Origin: Dermatophilaceae bacterium Soc4.6
GTDB lineage: Bacteria; Actinomycetota; Actinomycetes; Actinomycetales; Dermatophilaceae
NCBI GenBank assembly: GCA_039889245.1
Contig: JAZGVH010000002.1
Coordinates: 4,682,820-4,746,819 of the forward strand
Direction: 5' to 3'
DNA: 64,000 bases
The position numbers and the translations under genes were made by a program. Shown here one piece after another: positions 25,453 to 34,557 of the stretch. The notes beneath the pieces are model-generated. The model worked only from the letters and a program-made list of their open reading frames with translations. It was not told where the DNA came from and did not search any database. Every line of letters starts with the position of its first letter. Position 1 is the stretch's first letter.

Positions 25453-26402
25453 GCCCCTCACCCGTCACGACGGGTGAGCTCGCGGTCAGCACGACGGGTC
25501 TGACCAAGCGCTTCGGCGCCCAGACCGCGGTCGACGGCCTCGACCTCGTCGTGCCCAGCGGAGCGGTCTACGGCTTCCTCGGTCCCAACGGCTCGGGTAA
25601 GACCACCACGATCCGCATGCTGCTCGGGCTGGTGTCGCCGACCGCCGGGTCACGCACCCTGCTCGGCCACGACATGACCCGGGATGCCGGAGCCGCCCTG
25701 GCCCGGGTGGGCTGCCTCGTCGAGGGCCCGGCCTTCCATCCCTACCTGTCGGGACGCGCCAACCTCAGGCGTCTCGACGCAGCCGACCTGCGCGCCGACC
25801 CCCGCACCACCCGGGTCCGGGTCGACGCCGCGCTCGACCGGGTCGGCCTGCTCGCGGCTGCGGGCAAGCGCTACCGCAACTACTCGCTCGGCATGCGCCA
25901 GCGGCTGGCCCTCGCGGGAGCGCTGCTCGTGCCGCGCGACCTGCTCGTGCTCGACGAGCCCACCAACGGTCTCGACCCGCAGGGGACGCGCGAGGTGCGC
26001 CACCTCGTCGGGTCGCTCGCCGCCGAGGGCACGACCGTGCTGGTCTCGAGCCACCTGCTCGCCGAGGTCGAGCAGATCAGCACCCACCTCGGGGTGATGA
26101 GCGCCGGGCGTCTCGTGGCCCAGGGCACGGCTGCGCAGGTGCGCGGGTCCGTCGCCGTGGTGGCTCGCGTCGCCACCGGCCAGCCGCAGGAGGCTCACCG
26201 GGTCCTGGTCGGTCTCGGCCTGACCGATGTCGTCACCGTCGCTGACGAGGTCAGGGCGCCACTGGGGGACCTGGCCCCCGAGACGGTGGTGGCGGCCCTG
26301 GTCCACGACGGGGTCGGGGTGCGGGCCTTCACGGTCGAGCGACCCAGCCTCGAGGACCTCTTCGTCCAGCTCACCGGGGAGGGCTTCGATGTCAGCGGCT
26401 GA
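25449..26402 (+). CDS. ABC transporter ATP-binding protein
   Basis: 317 residues from GTG 25449, overlapping the preceding stop as GTGA. It is a complete ABC ATPase: Walker A GPNGSGKT (about residues 47-54), Q-loop region, the signature YSLGMRQRLALAGAL, Walker B LLVLDEPTNGLDPQG and the switch histidine in VLVSSHLL. The C-terminal extension with LEDLFVQLTGE places it in the CcmA/DrrA-type export class. It powers the permease encoded by the next gene. Confidence 0.95.
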   Translation: MSPSPVTTGELAVSTTGLTKRFGAQTAVDGLDLVVPSGAVYGFLGPNGSGKTTTIRMLLGLVSPTAGSRTLLGHDMTRDAGAALARVGCLVEGPAFHPYLSGRANLRRLDAADLRADPRTTRVRVDAALDRVGLLAAAGKRYRNYSLGMRQRLALAGALLVPRDLLVLDEPTNGLDPQGTREVRHLVGSLAAEGTTVLVSSHLLAEVEQISTHLGVMSAGRLVAQGTAAQVRGSVAVVARVATGQPQEAHRVLVGLGLTDVVTVADEVRAPLGDLAPETVVAALVHDGVGVRAFTVERPSLEDLFVQLTGEGFDVSG

Positions 26403-27237
26403 CCCCACGACCACTTCCCGCCGTCCCGCGGCCCGTCTGCTGCGCTCCGAGCTCGGCCTCATTGCCGGGCGCCGTCGCAACCAGATGGGGCTGCTCGTGC
26501 TCGCGGCGGTGCCCATCGTGCTCGCCGTCGCCGTGAAGGTGACGTCGGCCCCTTCGAGCGGCCGCGGTCCCGACTTCCTCTCGTCGGTCACCGCCAACGG
26601 TCTCTTCGTCGCCTTCGCCGCCCTGACCCTCGAGCTGCCTCTCTTCCTGCCGCTCGCCGTCGCCGTCCTCGCGGGCGACGCCATCGCCGGGGAGGCCAAC
26701 CTCGGCACGCTGCGCTACCTGCTCACCGTGCCGGTCAGCCGGGCCCGACTCCTGGTGGTCAAGCTGCTGTCGCTCGCGATCGGTGCCTTCGAAGGCGTGC
26801 TGGTCGTGGGCCTCACGGGTGCGGTCATCGGCATCGCGCTCTTCGGGACGGGCCCCCTCACGACTCTCTCCGGCACGCAGATCGGCTTCGGGGACGCCTG
26901 CTGGCGGCTGCTGCTCGTCATGCTCTACCTCGCGTGCTGCCTCACGGGGCTCGCCGCCGTCGGGCTCTTCGTCTCCACCCTCACCGAGCAGCCCATCGCC
27001 GCGACGGTGGAGGTGACGATCTTCTCCACGCTGTCCTTCATCCTCGACTCGGTGCCGCAGCTGGAATGGCTGCACCCCTACCTCCTGGTCCACAACTGGA
27101 CCGCCTTCGCCGACCTGCTGCGTGATCCCCCCTTCTGGGACACCGTGCGCCAGGGCCTGCTCGTCGCCGGCGCCTACGTCGTGGTCTTCGGCCTGCTCGC
27201 CTGGGCCCGCTTCGCCGGGAAGGACGTCACGAGCTGA
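26389..27237 (+). CDS. ABC transporter permease (ABC-2 type)
   Basis: 282 residues from ATG 26389, overlapping the ATPase gene by 14 bases. It has six hydrophobic helices, with GDAIAGEANLGTLRYLLTVP after the second as in ABC-2 exporters of the NatB/DrrB class. With the ATPase it forms an exporter; the cargo is unknown. The upstream LolA-like protein may bind the cargo outside the membrane. Confidence 0.9.
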   Translation: MSAADPTTTSRRPAARLLRSELGLIAGRRRNQMGLLVLAAVPIVLAVAVKVTSAPSSGRGPDFLSSVTANGLFVAFAALTLELPLFLPLAVAVLAGDAIAGEANLGTLRYLLTVPVSRARLLVVKLLSLAIGAFEGVLVVGLTGAVIGIALFGTGPLTTLSGTQIGFGDACWRLLLVMLYLACCLTGLAAVGLFVSTLTEQPIAATVEVTIFSTLSFILDSVPQLEWLHPYLLVHNWTAFADLLRDPPFWDTVRQGLLVAGAYVVVFGLLAWARFAGKDVTS

Positions 27238-27261
27238 TCAGCCTGCACCCGTGCCCGCTGG

Positions 27262-27294
27262 TAGGTTTCGCGCGTGAGGCAGGTGCACCGATGA
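27262..27294 (+). promoter_or_regulatory. Leaderless promoter and 6-codon upstream frame before the iol regulator
   Basis: TAGGTT (27262-27267) stands 6 bases before GTG 27274. That GTG opens a six-codon frame encoding VRQVHR, ending in a TGA at 27292 that overlaps the ATG of the regulator as ATGA. It could be a leaderless leader peptide translationally coupled to the regulator. Confidence 0.4.
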
Positions 27295-28052
27295 CCCAGG
27301 CGCAGTGGGAGCTGCCGGCCTCGGTCTGGCAGGGGATCGACCGGTCGGGGCCGCTGCCGGTCTACCAGCAGGTGGCCAGCGTGCTCGAGCAGGCGATCCG
27401 CGACGAGCTGCTGCCGGCAGGTGCTCGGCTGGAGAACGAGGTCTCGCTCAGCGACCGGCTGCGCATCTCGAGGCCGACGGTGAGGCGGGCGATCCAGGAC
27501 CTCGTCGACAAGGGTCTGCTCGTGCGGCGGCCCGGCGTCGGCACCACCGTGGTGCACGGACGCGTGATGCGGGGGGCCGAGCTGACCAGCCTGCACGCCG
27601 ACCTCGAGCGGATGGGGCGGCACCCGAGCACCACGCTGCTGGGGCACGAGGTGGTCGCCGCCAACGACGTCCAGTCGGTCGGCCTCGGCGTGCCCGTCGC
27701 CACCCCGGTGCTGCACCTGCGCCGCATCCGTCTCGCCGAGGGCGCTCCCATCGCCCTGCTCGACAACGTCATGGCGCCCGACCTCGCTGACCTCGACGTC
27801 GAGGCCCTCGAGCAGCGCAGCCTCTACGACCTGCTGCAGGAGCGGGGGGTCGCGGTGCGGGTGGCGCGCCAGCGGATCAGTGCCCGCACCGCCACCGCCG
27901 CCGAGGGCCGCCTGCTCGGGGTCCGCGCGGGCACAGCGCTGCTGACGGCCGACCGCACCGGGTTCGACGCCGTCGGTCGGGCCGTGGAGTTCGGTCAGCA
28001 CCTCTACCTCGCCGACCGCTACTCCTTCGAGGTCACCCTCGTCAGCCGCTGA
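27291..28052 (+). CDS. GntR/HutC-family regulator of the inositol cluster
   Basis: 253 residues. An N-terminal winged helix (LPVYQQVASVLEQAIRDELL, LSDRLRISRPTVRRAIQDLV, GLLVRRPGVGTTV) is followed by a UTRA ligand domain from about residue 95 (LHLRRIRLAEGAPIALLDN, DRTGFDAVGRAVEFGQHLY). HutC-type regulators sense sugar or phosphorylated intermediates. It ends 34 bases from the convergent iolD, so it is the probable regulator of the inositol genes, equivalent in role to IolR; the ligand would be an inositol breakdown intermediate. This is inferred from position. Confidence 0.88.
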   Translation: MTQAQWELPASVWQGIDRSGPLPVYQQVASVLEQAIRDELLPAGARLENEVSLSDRLRISRPTVRRAIQDLVDKGLLVRRPGVGTTVVHGRVMRGAELTSLHADLERMGRHPSTTLLGHEVVAANDVQSVGLGVPVATPVLHLRRIRLAEGAPIALLDNVMAPDLADLDVEALEQRSLYDLLQERGVAVRVARQRISARTATAAEGRLLGVRAGTALLTADRTGFDAVGRAVEFGQHLYLADRYSFEVTLVSR

Positions 28053-28085
28053 CGACCAGGTGCCCCGGCTCGACCCGGGTCGGGC

Positions 28086-29990
28086 TCACCCCAGCAGGGG
28101 TCGCTGCACCTGCCGCTGCTGCTCGTAGGCCTCCCGGGCGGCAGCCGTCGACCCGAGCGTCGACACCTCGGCGACCGGCACGTCCCACCACCCCTCGCCA
28201 TCGGGGGCGTAGACCAGGGGGTCGCTGGTGACGTGGATGAGCGTCGGCCCGCCGGAGGCCTTCGCCGTCGTCACCGCGGCGACCAGCTGCGCGCGCGCGC
28301 CCGGCCCCGGCTCGATCTCGATGACGTCGATGCCGTAGCTGCGCGCGTTCATCGCCAGGTCGACCGGCAGCACCTCGCCGGCCTCGAAGCCTCCGCTCGC
28401 CTCGTCGAGGTAGCGGTAGCGGGTGCCGAACCGCTGGCTCCCGATGGTCTCGGACAGGTGCCCGATCGAGGCGTAGCCGTGGTTCTGCACCAGCACCACG
28501 ATCACCTTGATCCGCTCGGCGACCGCGGTGAGCAGCTCGGTGTGGAGCATGAGGTAGGACCCGTCACCGACCATGACGATCGCGTCGCGGTCGGGCGCCG
28601 CGCGCCGGACCCCGAGGCCGGCGGCGATCTCGTAACCCATGCAGGAGAACGCGTACTCGACGTGATAGCCCAGCGGGTCGCGCACCCGCCACAGCTTGTG
28701 CAGGTCGCCCGGCAGGGAGCCCGCCGCCTGGATGACGACGTCGGTCGGGTCGCTCGCGGACTGCACGGCGCCGATGATCTCGGGCTGGCCGAGCAGGCTC
28801 GTGCCCGTCGGGGCGAGTGCCTCGTCCACCATCGCGTCCCAGGAGTGCTTCTCCGCCGCGACGAGCACGCTGTAGGACGACTCGACGTGCCACCCCTGCA
28901 GCGCCTCACCGAGCGCGTCGAGCGCCTCACGGGCGTCGGCGACGACCGGTACCTGCGTACCGTGCTTGTAGGCGTCGAACGAGGCGACGTTGACGTTGAC
29001 GAAGGCGACGCCCGGGTGCTGGAAGGCGCTGCGGCTGGCGGTCGTGAAGTCGCTGTAGCGGGTGCCGATGCCGATGACCACGTCGGCCTGTGCCGCCAGC
29101 CGGTTGCCCGCGCTCGAGCCGGTCGCGCCGACGCCGCCGAGATACTGCGGATGGTCCCACGGCAGCGACCCGCCGCCGGCCTGGGTGGTGGCCACGGGCA
29201 CGCCGGTGCTCTCGGCGAAGCGGGCCAGGGCCGCTTCGGCGCCGGAGTAGATGACGCCTCCGCCGGCCACGACCAGCGGGCGTCGGGCAGCCCGGATCGT
29301 CTCGAGGGCACGAGCCAGCGCGGCCCGCTCGGGCAGCGGCCGGCGCAGCACCCACTCGCGGTCCTGCAGGAACTCGACCGGCACGTCCAGCGCCTCAGCC
29401 TGCACGTCCTCGGGCAGCGAGATGGTGACGGCCCCGGTCTCGACCGGGTCGGTGAGCACCCGCATCGCAGCCAGGGCGATCGAGAAGAGCTGCTCGGGCC
29501 GCTGCACCCGGTCGAAGTAGCGCGACACCGGGCGGAAGGCGTCGTTGACCGTGATGCCGGTGTCGTGGGGCAGCTCGACCGCCTGCAGCACCGGGTCGGC
29601 GACCCGGGTCGCGAAGGTGTCGCTGGGCAGGATCAGCGCGGGCAGCCGGTTCGACGTGGCGAGGGCGGCGCCGGTGACCATGTTGGTCGACCCGGGGCCC
29701 ACCGACGCGGTGCTGGCGAAGGTGCCGAGGCGTCGGCGCATCCGGGAGTAGGCGACCGACTGGTGCACCATGGCCTGCTCGTTGCGGGCCTGGTGATAAG
29801 GCATCAGCCCCGGCTGGTCGACCGACAGCTGCTTGAGGGCCTGTCCCACCCCGGCGACGTTGCCGTGTCCGAAGATGCCGAAGGTGCCGGCCACCGTGCG
29901 CTCCCGGTGGCCGCCGTCGACGCTCCACTGGTGGGCGAGGAACTCGACGAGGGCCTGGCCCACCGTCATCCTGCGGGTCCGTGGGGTCAT
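28086..29990 (-). CDS. iolD: 3D-(3,5/4)-trihydroxycyclohexane-1,2-dione hydrolase
   Basis: 634 residues. The minus-strand junction reads TGA-GTG-ATG, so translation starts at ATG 29990 (or GTG 29993) immediately after iolB. It is a thiamine-diphosphate enzyme of the acetolactate-synthase fold. GTFGIFGHGNVAGVGQAL lies near the N-terminus, with the ThDP glutamate region in the first 80 residues. The GDGSYLMLHTELLTAVAE diphosphate motif (G-D-G...N-equivalent) lies near residue 455. IolD opens the ring of the dione to 5-deoxyglucuronate. Length fits the family (about 620-650). Confidence 0.94.
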   Translation of the reverse strand: MTPRTRRMTVGQALVEFLAHQWSVDGGHRERTVAGTFGIFGHGNVAGVGQALKQLSVDQPGLMPYHQARNEQAMVHQSVAYSRMRRRLGTFASTASVGPGSTNMVTGAALATSNRLPALILPSDTFATRVADPVLQAVELPHDTGITVNDAFRPVSRYFDRVQRPEQLFSIALAAMRVLTDPVETGAVTISLPEDVQAEALDVPVEFLQDREWVLRRPLPERAALARALETIRAARRPLVVAGGGVIYSGAEAALARFAESTGVPVATTQAGGGSLPWDHPQYLGGVGATGSSAGNRLAAQADVVIGIGTRYSDFTTASRSAFQHPGVAFVNVNVASFDAYKHGTQVPVVADAREALDALGEALQGWHVESSYSVLVAAEKHSWDAMVDEALAPTGTSLLGQPEIIGAVQSASDPTDVVIQAAGSLPGDLHKLWRVRDPLGYHVEYAFSCMGYEIAAGLGVRRAAPDRDAIVMVGDGSYLMLHTELLTAVAERIKVIVVLVQNHGYASIGHLSETIGSQRFGTRYRYLDEASGGFEAGEVLPVDLAMNARSYGIDVIEIEPGPGARAQLVAAVTTAKASGGPTLIHVTSDPLVYAPDGEGWWDVPVAEVSTLGSTAAAREAYEQQRQVQRPLLG

Positions 29991-29993
29991 CAC

Positions 29994-30938
29994 TCAGCTC
30001 TCGTCGGGGGTGGTGGCGGGGGAGGGCAGGTAGGGCAGGCGCGGGTCGGGCTCCTGGCCGTCCCACGTGGCCCGGACCCAGCCGTGGGCCGGGTCGTCGC
30101 TGATCTGCCAGACCCGCTCGGGGTCGGGTCCGGCCATCACGTTGAGGTAGTAGAGGTCGTAGCCGGGCACCGCGGCGCAGGGGCCGTGCCAGCCGTGGGG
30201 CACGAGCGCGACATCGCCGGTGCGCACCTCGGTGAGGGTGTCGATCGGCCCGGCCGACGAGCCGTAGGTGCGCATCCACCCGTGCGGGTCGGCCTGCGGC
30301 GGGGCGCTCACGCCCCGGGTGACGGCCGCCTCGAAGTAGTAGATCTCCTCCAGCCGCGACTCCTGCCCCGGCACCAGCGTGTCGTGCTTGTGCGGCGGGT
30401 AGGACGACCAGTTCTCGGCCGGGGTGATGACCTCGCAGACGATGAAGCGACTGGCGTCGAGGGTCGCCGGCGTGCCGAAGTTGTGCACCTGGCGGCTGGA
30501 GCGGCCCGCTCCTCGCAGCTCGACCGGTACCTCGTCGCGGCGCACGTGCCGGGTCGGGTACGCCGTGTGGGCCGGTGCCTCGGCGACGGCGACCCGCCCG
30601 CTGCCGGTCACCGTCGCCGCGGTGCCGACCCCGAGGTAGAGCACGTCGCTCGGTCCGTCGAACACCCCGGCCCGACCCTCCAGCTCGACCCGCTGGGACG
30701 CGCCGTCGCCGCTGGTGTGCTCCACGGCATACGACCCGGACAGGGGCACGACGAGTCGCTCGACGTCACCGGCCGGTAGGTCGAGCACCGTGCTCGACGA
30801 GAGCTGGGCGACCCGAAGACCGGTGTGCTGCCAGCCCTCGAGCGAGGAGTCGACCACGCTCTCCCAAGGGCCGTCGACCAGGCTGCCACGGCGATGGAAC
30901 CAGGCGTTGGTCGGCGGGCTCGACGGTGAACTCGTCAC
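29994..30938 (-). CDS. iolB: 5-deoxy-glucuronate isomerase
   Basis: 314 residues from GTG 30938, 7 bases after the iolA stop. It is a bicupin: metal residues are visible in YPPHKHDTL and the following EIYYFEA, and VPHGWHGPCAAVPGYDLYYL closes the second cupin. IolB converts 5-deoxyglucuronate to 5-dehydro-2-deoxygluconate, the next step after IolD. The stop touches the iolD start, so translation is coupled. Confidence 0.94.
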   Translation of the reverse strand: MTSSPSSPPTNAWFHRRGSLVDGPWESVVDSSLEGWQHTGLRVAQLSSSTVLDLPAGDVERLVVPLSGSYAVEHTSGDGASQRVELEGRAGVFDGPSDVLYLGVGTAATVTGSGRVAVAEAPAHTAYPTRHVRRDEVPVELRGAGRSSRQVHNFGTPATLDASRFIVCEVITPAENWSSYPPHKHDTLVPGQESRLEEIYYFEAAVTRGVSAPPQADPHGWMRTYGSSAGPIDTLTEVRTGDVALVPHGWHGPCAAVPGYDLYYLNVMAGPDPERVWQISDDPAHGWVRATWDGQEPDPRLPYLPSPATTPDES

Positions 30939-30945
30939 GCAGACC

Positions 30946-32508
30946 TCAGTTCTGGGGGAAGCCGAGGTTGATGCCGGCGTGGCTGGGGTCGAGCCAGCGA
31001 CTCGTGATCGCCTTGACCTGCGTGTAGAAGCGCACGCCCTCGGCGCCGTGGGCCTTGGTGTCGCCGAAGAGCGAGTCCCTCCAGCCACCGAAGGAGAAGG
31101 TGGCGACGGGCACAGGGATCGGCACGTTGATGCCGATCATGCCGACCTGCACCTCGTTCTGGAAGCGGCGGGCCGCCCCACCGTCGTTGGTGAAGATGGC
31201 CGTGCCGTTGCCGAAGGCGCCCGAGTTGACCAGGTCGACCCCCTCCTCGTAGCTCGCGACCCGCACCACCGACAGCACCGGACCGAAGATCTCCTCGGTG
31301 TAGGCGCGCGAGGTCGTCGGCACGTGGTCCAGCAGGGTCGGGCCGAGCCAGAACCCGGCGGCGTCGCCGTCGACCTCGATGCCGCGGCCGTCGACGACGA
31401 CGGTGGCGCCGTCCGCGTCGGCGACGTCGATGTAGGAGGCGACCTTGTCGCGGTGGGCCTGCGTGACGAGCGGGCCCATGTCGCAGGCGCGCCGACCGTC
31501 GCCGACCGTGAGCCCGGCCATGCGCTCGGTGATCTTGGCGACGAGGTCGTCACCGACCGGGTCGACGGCCACGACGACCGAGATGGCCATGCAGCGCTCG
31601 CCCGCCGAGCCGAAGCCGGCGTTGATGGCCGAGTCGGCGGCCAGGTCGAGGTCGGCGTCGGGCAGCACGAGCATGTGGTTCTTCGCGCCGCCGAGGGCCT
31701 GGACGCGCTTGCCGTGGGCGGTGCCGGTCTCGTAGACGTAGCGGGCGATCGGCGTGGAGCCGACGAAGGAGATGGCCCGCACGTCCGGGCTGGTGAGCAG
31801 GCCGTCGACGGCCTGCTTGTCGCCGTGCAGCACGGTGAAGACGCCGTCGGGCAGACCGGCTTCCTTCCACAGGGCGCCGAGCCAGTTGGCTGCGCTCGGG
31901 TCCTTCTCGGACGGCTTGAGCACGACGCTGTTGCCAGCCGCGATCGCGACGGGGAAGAACCACATCGGCACCATGGCGGGGAAGTTGAACGGCGAGATCA
32001 CGCCGACGACGCCGAGCGGCTGGCGGGTGGAGTAGACGTCGATGCCGGTGGAGACCTGCTCGGAGTACTCGCCCTTGAGGTGGTGGGCGAGGCCGGTGGC
32101 GAACTCGACGACCTCCTGGCCACGCGAGATCTCGCCCAGGGCGTCGGAGAGCACCTTGCCGTGCTCGCTGGTGATGATCTCGGCGAGCTCTGACTTGCGG
32201 GCGTCGAGCAGCTCGCGGAAGCGGAAGACGATGGTCTGGCGCTTGGCCAGCGAGGTGTCGCGCCAGCCGGGGAAGGCGGCTGCGGCCGAGGCGATGGCGG
32301 CAGCGATCTCGGCGTCGTCGGCCAGCGGGACCCGCTTGGTGGCCACCCCGAGCGCCGGGTCGTAGACCGGTGCCGTGCGACTCGAGGTCGAGATCAGCTC
32401 GCGCCCGTCGACCCAGTGGGGGAGCAGCGGCAGCTGGCCGTCTGCACCGGTGGTGGCGGTGCCAGCGGTGCTGGTGGCGGTGGTGGCGGTGGGAATCGTG
32501 TCGGTCAT
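30946..32508 (-). CDS. iolA: Methylmalonate-semialdehyde dehydrogenase (CoA-acylating)
   Basis: 520 residues, ATG 32508 overlapping the previous stop as ATGA. It is an aldehyde dehydrogenase with the MmsA pattern: ISPFNFPAMVPMWFFPVAIA, SFVGSTPIARYVYETG for the cofactor, and the catalytic cysteine in FGSAGERCMAIS. It oxidises malonate semialdehyde to acetyl-CoA and CO2 at the end of inositol degradation. An unusual Thr/Ala-rich head of about 24 residues precedes the domain. Confidence 0.94.
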   Translation of the reverse strand: MTDTIPTATTATSTAGTATTGADGQLPLLPHWVDGRELISTSSRTAPVYDPALGVATKRVPLADDAEIAAAIASAAAAFPGWRDTSLAKRQTIVFRFRELLDARKSELAEIITSEHGKVLSDALGEISRGQEVVEFATGLAHHLKGEYSEQVSTGIDVYSTRQPLGVVGVISPFNFPAMVPMWFFPVAIAAGNSVVLKPSEKDPSAANWLGALWKEAGLPDGVFTVLHGDKQAVDGLLTSPDVRAISFVGSTPIARYVYETGTAHGKRVQALGGAKNHMLVLPDADLDLAADSAINAGFGSAGERCMAISVVVAVDPVGDDLVAKITERMAGLTVGDGRRACDMGPLVTQAHRDKVASYIDVADADGATVVVDGRGIEVDGDAAGFWLGPTLLDHVPTTSRAYTEEIFGPVLSVVRVASYEEGVDLVNSGAFGNGTAIFTNDGGAARRFQNEVQVGMIGINVPIPVPVATFSFGGWRDSLFGDTKAHGAEGVRFYTQVKAITSRWLDPSHAGINLGFPQN

Positions 32509-33443
32509 CGTCGTCCTCGGGGGTCGGGTGCGGTGGTATCAGGGGAGTGGACCAGGGCCGCCGCGGTGTCGACGGCGGAGGCGACGTCACCGTCGCCGGG
32601 GTAGAGCAGCGTGCGACCGACCACGAGGCCGCGGACCCCGGGCAGGGCCAGCGCGTCCTCCCAGCCGGCGAAGGTCTCGTCGGCCTGCTCGGCCGGGTCG
32701 CCGCCGAGCAGCAGGGTCGGCAGCGTGGTGCTCGCCATCACCCGCTCCATGTCGTCGACCACGGGCAGCTTCAGCCAGGTCCAGGCCGAGGTGGAGCCCA
32801 GGCCGGAGGCCACGGCGACAGAGGCGATCACGGCATCAGGGGTCAGGTCGTTGACGATGCGCCCATCCTGCCACCGGCTCATGAACGGCTCGAGCAGGAT
32901 GGGCACCCGCGCGGCGGCGGCCGCGCCGACGGCCCGCGCGTTGGCCTCGAGAGTGGCGACGGTGCCCGGGTCCTCGAGGTTGACCCGCACCAGGGTCTTC
33001 GCCACGTCGAGGCCGTCTCGCACGACGCCGTCGACGTCGTAGGCGGTGAAGCGGTCGTCCATCTCGAAGGTCGCACCCCGCAGGCCGCCACGGTTCATCG
33101 ACCCGACCACGACCATGTCGTCGAGCAGCCCCAGCAAGGCCAGGTCGTCGATGATGTCAGGGGTGCCGAGCACGCCGTCGACCCCCGGCCGGGACAGGGC
33201 CACGGCAAGACGGTCGAGCAGCTGGTATCGGTCGGCCATCGCCATCGGGTCGGCCCCGACACCGAGGGCGTGTCGCGCCGGGTGGTCGGCGGCCACGAGC
33301 ATGAGGCGACGGTCGCCCTGCAGCAGGGGCCGGCGACGGCGCGCGGACAGAGCGGCGGCCACGGCATCCGGGTCGCCGGCCCTGGTCTCGCGCAGGTGCT
33401 CGAGCTGCTCGGCGGTCAGCGCGCGCAGCTCAGCGGACGTCAA
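32505..33443 (-). CDS. Cgl0159-type (beta/alpha)8 aldolase-like protein of inositol clusters
   Basis: 312 residues. The start is most likely TTG 33443, giving a 14-base overlap with iolC; no ATG or GTG is better placed. The protein has an alternating beta/alpha barrel pattern with RRLMLVAADHPARHALGVG at the first strand, KTLVRVNLEDPGTVATLEAN, VPILLEPFMSRW, LKLPVVDDMERVM and RGLVVGRTLLYP. It belongs to the family seen between iolC and iolA in Corynebacterium-type clusters. It probably serves as the IolJ-type aldolase that splits 2-deoxy-5-keto-gluconate 6-phosphate, since no separate iolJ is present. That role is inference. Confidence 0.82.
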   Translation of the reverse strand: MTSAELRALTAEQLEHLRETRAGDPDAVAAALSARRRRPLLQGDRRLMLVAADHPARHALGVGADPMAMADRYQLLDRLAVALSRPGVDGVLGTPDIIDDLALLGLLDDMVVVGSMNRGGLRGATFEMDDRFTAYDVDGVVRDGLDVAKTLVRVNLEDPGTVATLEANARAVGAAAAARVPILLEPFMSRWQDGRIVNDLTPDAVIASVAVASGLGSTSAWTWLKLPVVDDMERVMASTTLPTLLLGGDPAEQADETFAGWEDALALPGVRGLVVGRTLLYPGDGDVASAVDTAAALVHSPDTTAPDPRGRR

Positions 33444-34443
33444 GGGGTGCTCCCGACGACACGGGTCCGCCGACCAGGACGGCCTCGACCTCGGCGGTGG
33501 TGGGCATCGCCGTGGAGCACTCGCGGCGCGAGGCGACGATCGCACCGGCGACGTTGGCGAAGCGCAGGATCCGCTCCAGCCCCCAGCCCTCGAGCAGCCC
33601 ATGGCACAGGGCGCCCCCGAAGCCGTCGCCGGCCCCGAGGCCGTTGACGACCTGCACGGGGTAGGGAGCCACCTCGACCGTCTCGTCGCGGGTGCGGGCG
33701 AGCACCCCCTTGGGCCCCTGCTTGACGATGGCCAGCTCGACACCGCGCTCGAGCAGCGCGTCGGCGGCGCGCAGCGGCTCGGTCTCGCCGACGGCCACCT
33801 CGCACTCCTCGCGGTTGCCGACGGCCACGGTCACGTGCTCCAGGGCCAGCCCGACCTGCGCGGACGCGTCGGCCGGTGACGACCAGAACATCGGGCGGTA
33901 GTCGAGGTCGAGCACCGTCAGGGGTGCTCCATCCCGCACGGCCCAGGCGGTGTGGTGGGCGCTGCGGCTGGGCTCCACACTCAGCCCCGTGACCGTCGCC
34001 CAGAAGATGCGTGCGGTGCGCACGGCCTCGGGGTCGACGTCGTCGCCGGTGAGGCACAGGTCGGGGGCCTGGGGGCGGCGGTAGAAGTAGAGGGGGAAGT
34101 CGTCGGGCGGGAAGATCTCGCAGAAGGTCAGCGGCGTGAGGTGCTCGCCCACGACGCGCACGAAGCGGTCGCTCACGCCGAGCCGCACGAGCTCGCGCCG
34201 CACGTAGCGGCCGAACGGGTCGTCACCGGTCCCGCTGACCAGGGCGGTGCGTCGGCCGTACTGCGCCGCCGCGACGGCGACGTTGGCCGCGCTCCCCCCG
34301 AGGTACTTCTGGAACGTCGACACGTCCTCGAGACCGACCCCGTCCTGGAGCGGGTAGAGGTCCACCCCCACCCGGCCCATGGTCAGCACGTCGTACGGCC
34401 CGGGCGGCTCATGAGGCTCGATCGTCTGGCTGGGGGCGGTCAT
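33430..34443 (-). CDS. iolC: 5-dehydro-2-deoxygluconokinase
   Basis: 337 residues from ATG 34443 with an AGGAGGA ribosome site. It is a PfkB-family kinase: YLGGSAANVAVAAAQYGRR near residue 48 and the catalytic GLGAGDGFGGALCHGLLEGW near 270 (Asp base). It phosphorylates 5-dehydro-2-deoxygluconate on O6. It is the first gene of the minus-strand iol operon (iolC, aldolase, iolA, iolB, iolD) and is divergent from iolE. Confidence 0.93.
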   Translation of the reverse strand: MTAPSQTIEPHEPPGPYDVLTMGRVGVDLYPLQDGVGLEDVSTFQKYLGGSAANVAVAAAQYGRRTALVSGTGDDPFGRYVRRELVRLGVSDRFVRVVGEHLTPLTFCEIFPPDDFPLYFYRRPQAPDLCLTGDDVDPEAVRTARIFWATVTGLSVEPSRSAHHTAWAVRDGAPLTVLDLDYRPMFWSSPADASAQVGLALEHVTVAVGNREECEVAVGETEPLRAADALLERGVELAIVKQGPKGVLARTRDETVEVAPYPVQVVNGLGAGDGFGGALCHGLLEGWGLERILRFANVAGAIVASRRECSTAMPTTAEVEAVLVGGPVSSGAPLDVR

Positions 34444-34465
34444 CAGTCCTCCTGGACGGACTAGT

Positions 34466-34477
34466 TTGTCTTAACAA
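34466..34477. promoter_or_regulatory. Candidate operator in the divergent iolC/iolE promoter
   Basis: TTGT-CTTA-ACAA lies in the 114-bp gap between the divergent iol operons, near a TAGGCT (34485) that could serve as a -10 for iolE. GntR-type regulators often bind such dyads. Confidence 0.35.
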
Positions 34478-34557
34478 TGTGGTCTAGGCTGCCTCACGAC
34501 CACCCACCGCGTCAATGTCGCCGCCACCGGCGCCTCTCGACCAGCCAGGAGCACCCC

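Noticed and set aside
28233..30779. A plus-strand open frame of about 850 codons opposite iolD and iolB
   Set aside because: The minus-strand frames encode recognisable ThDP and cupin enzymes; the plus-strand product has no motif.
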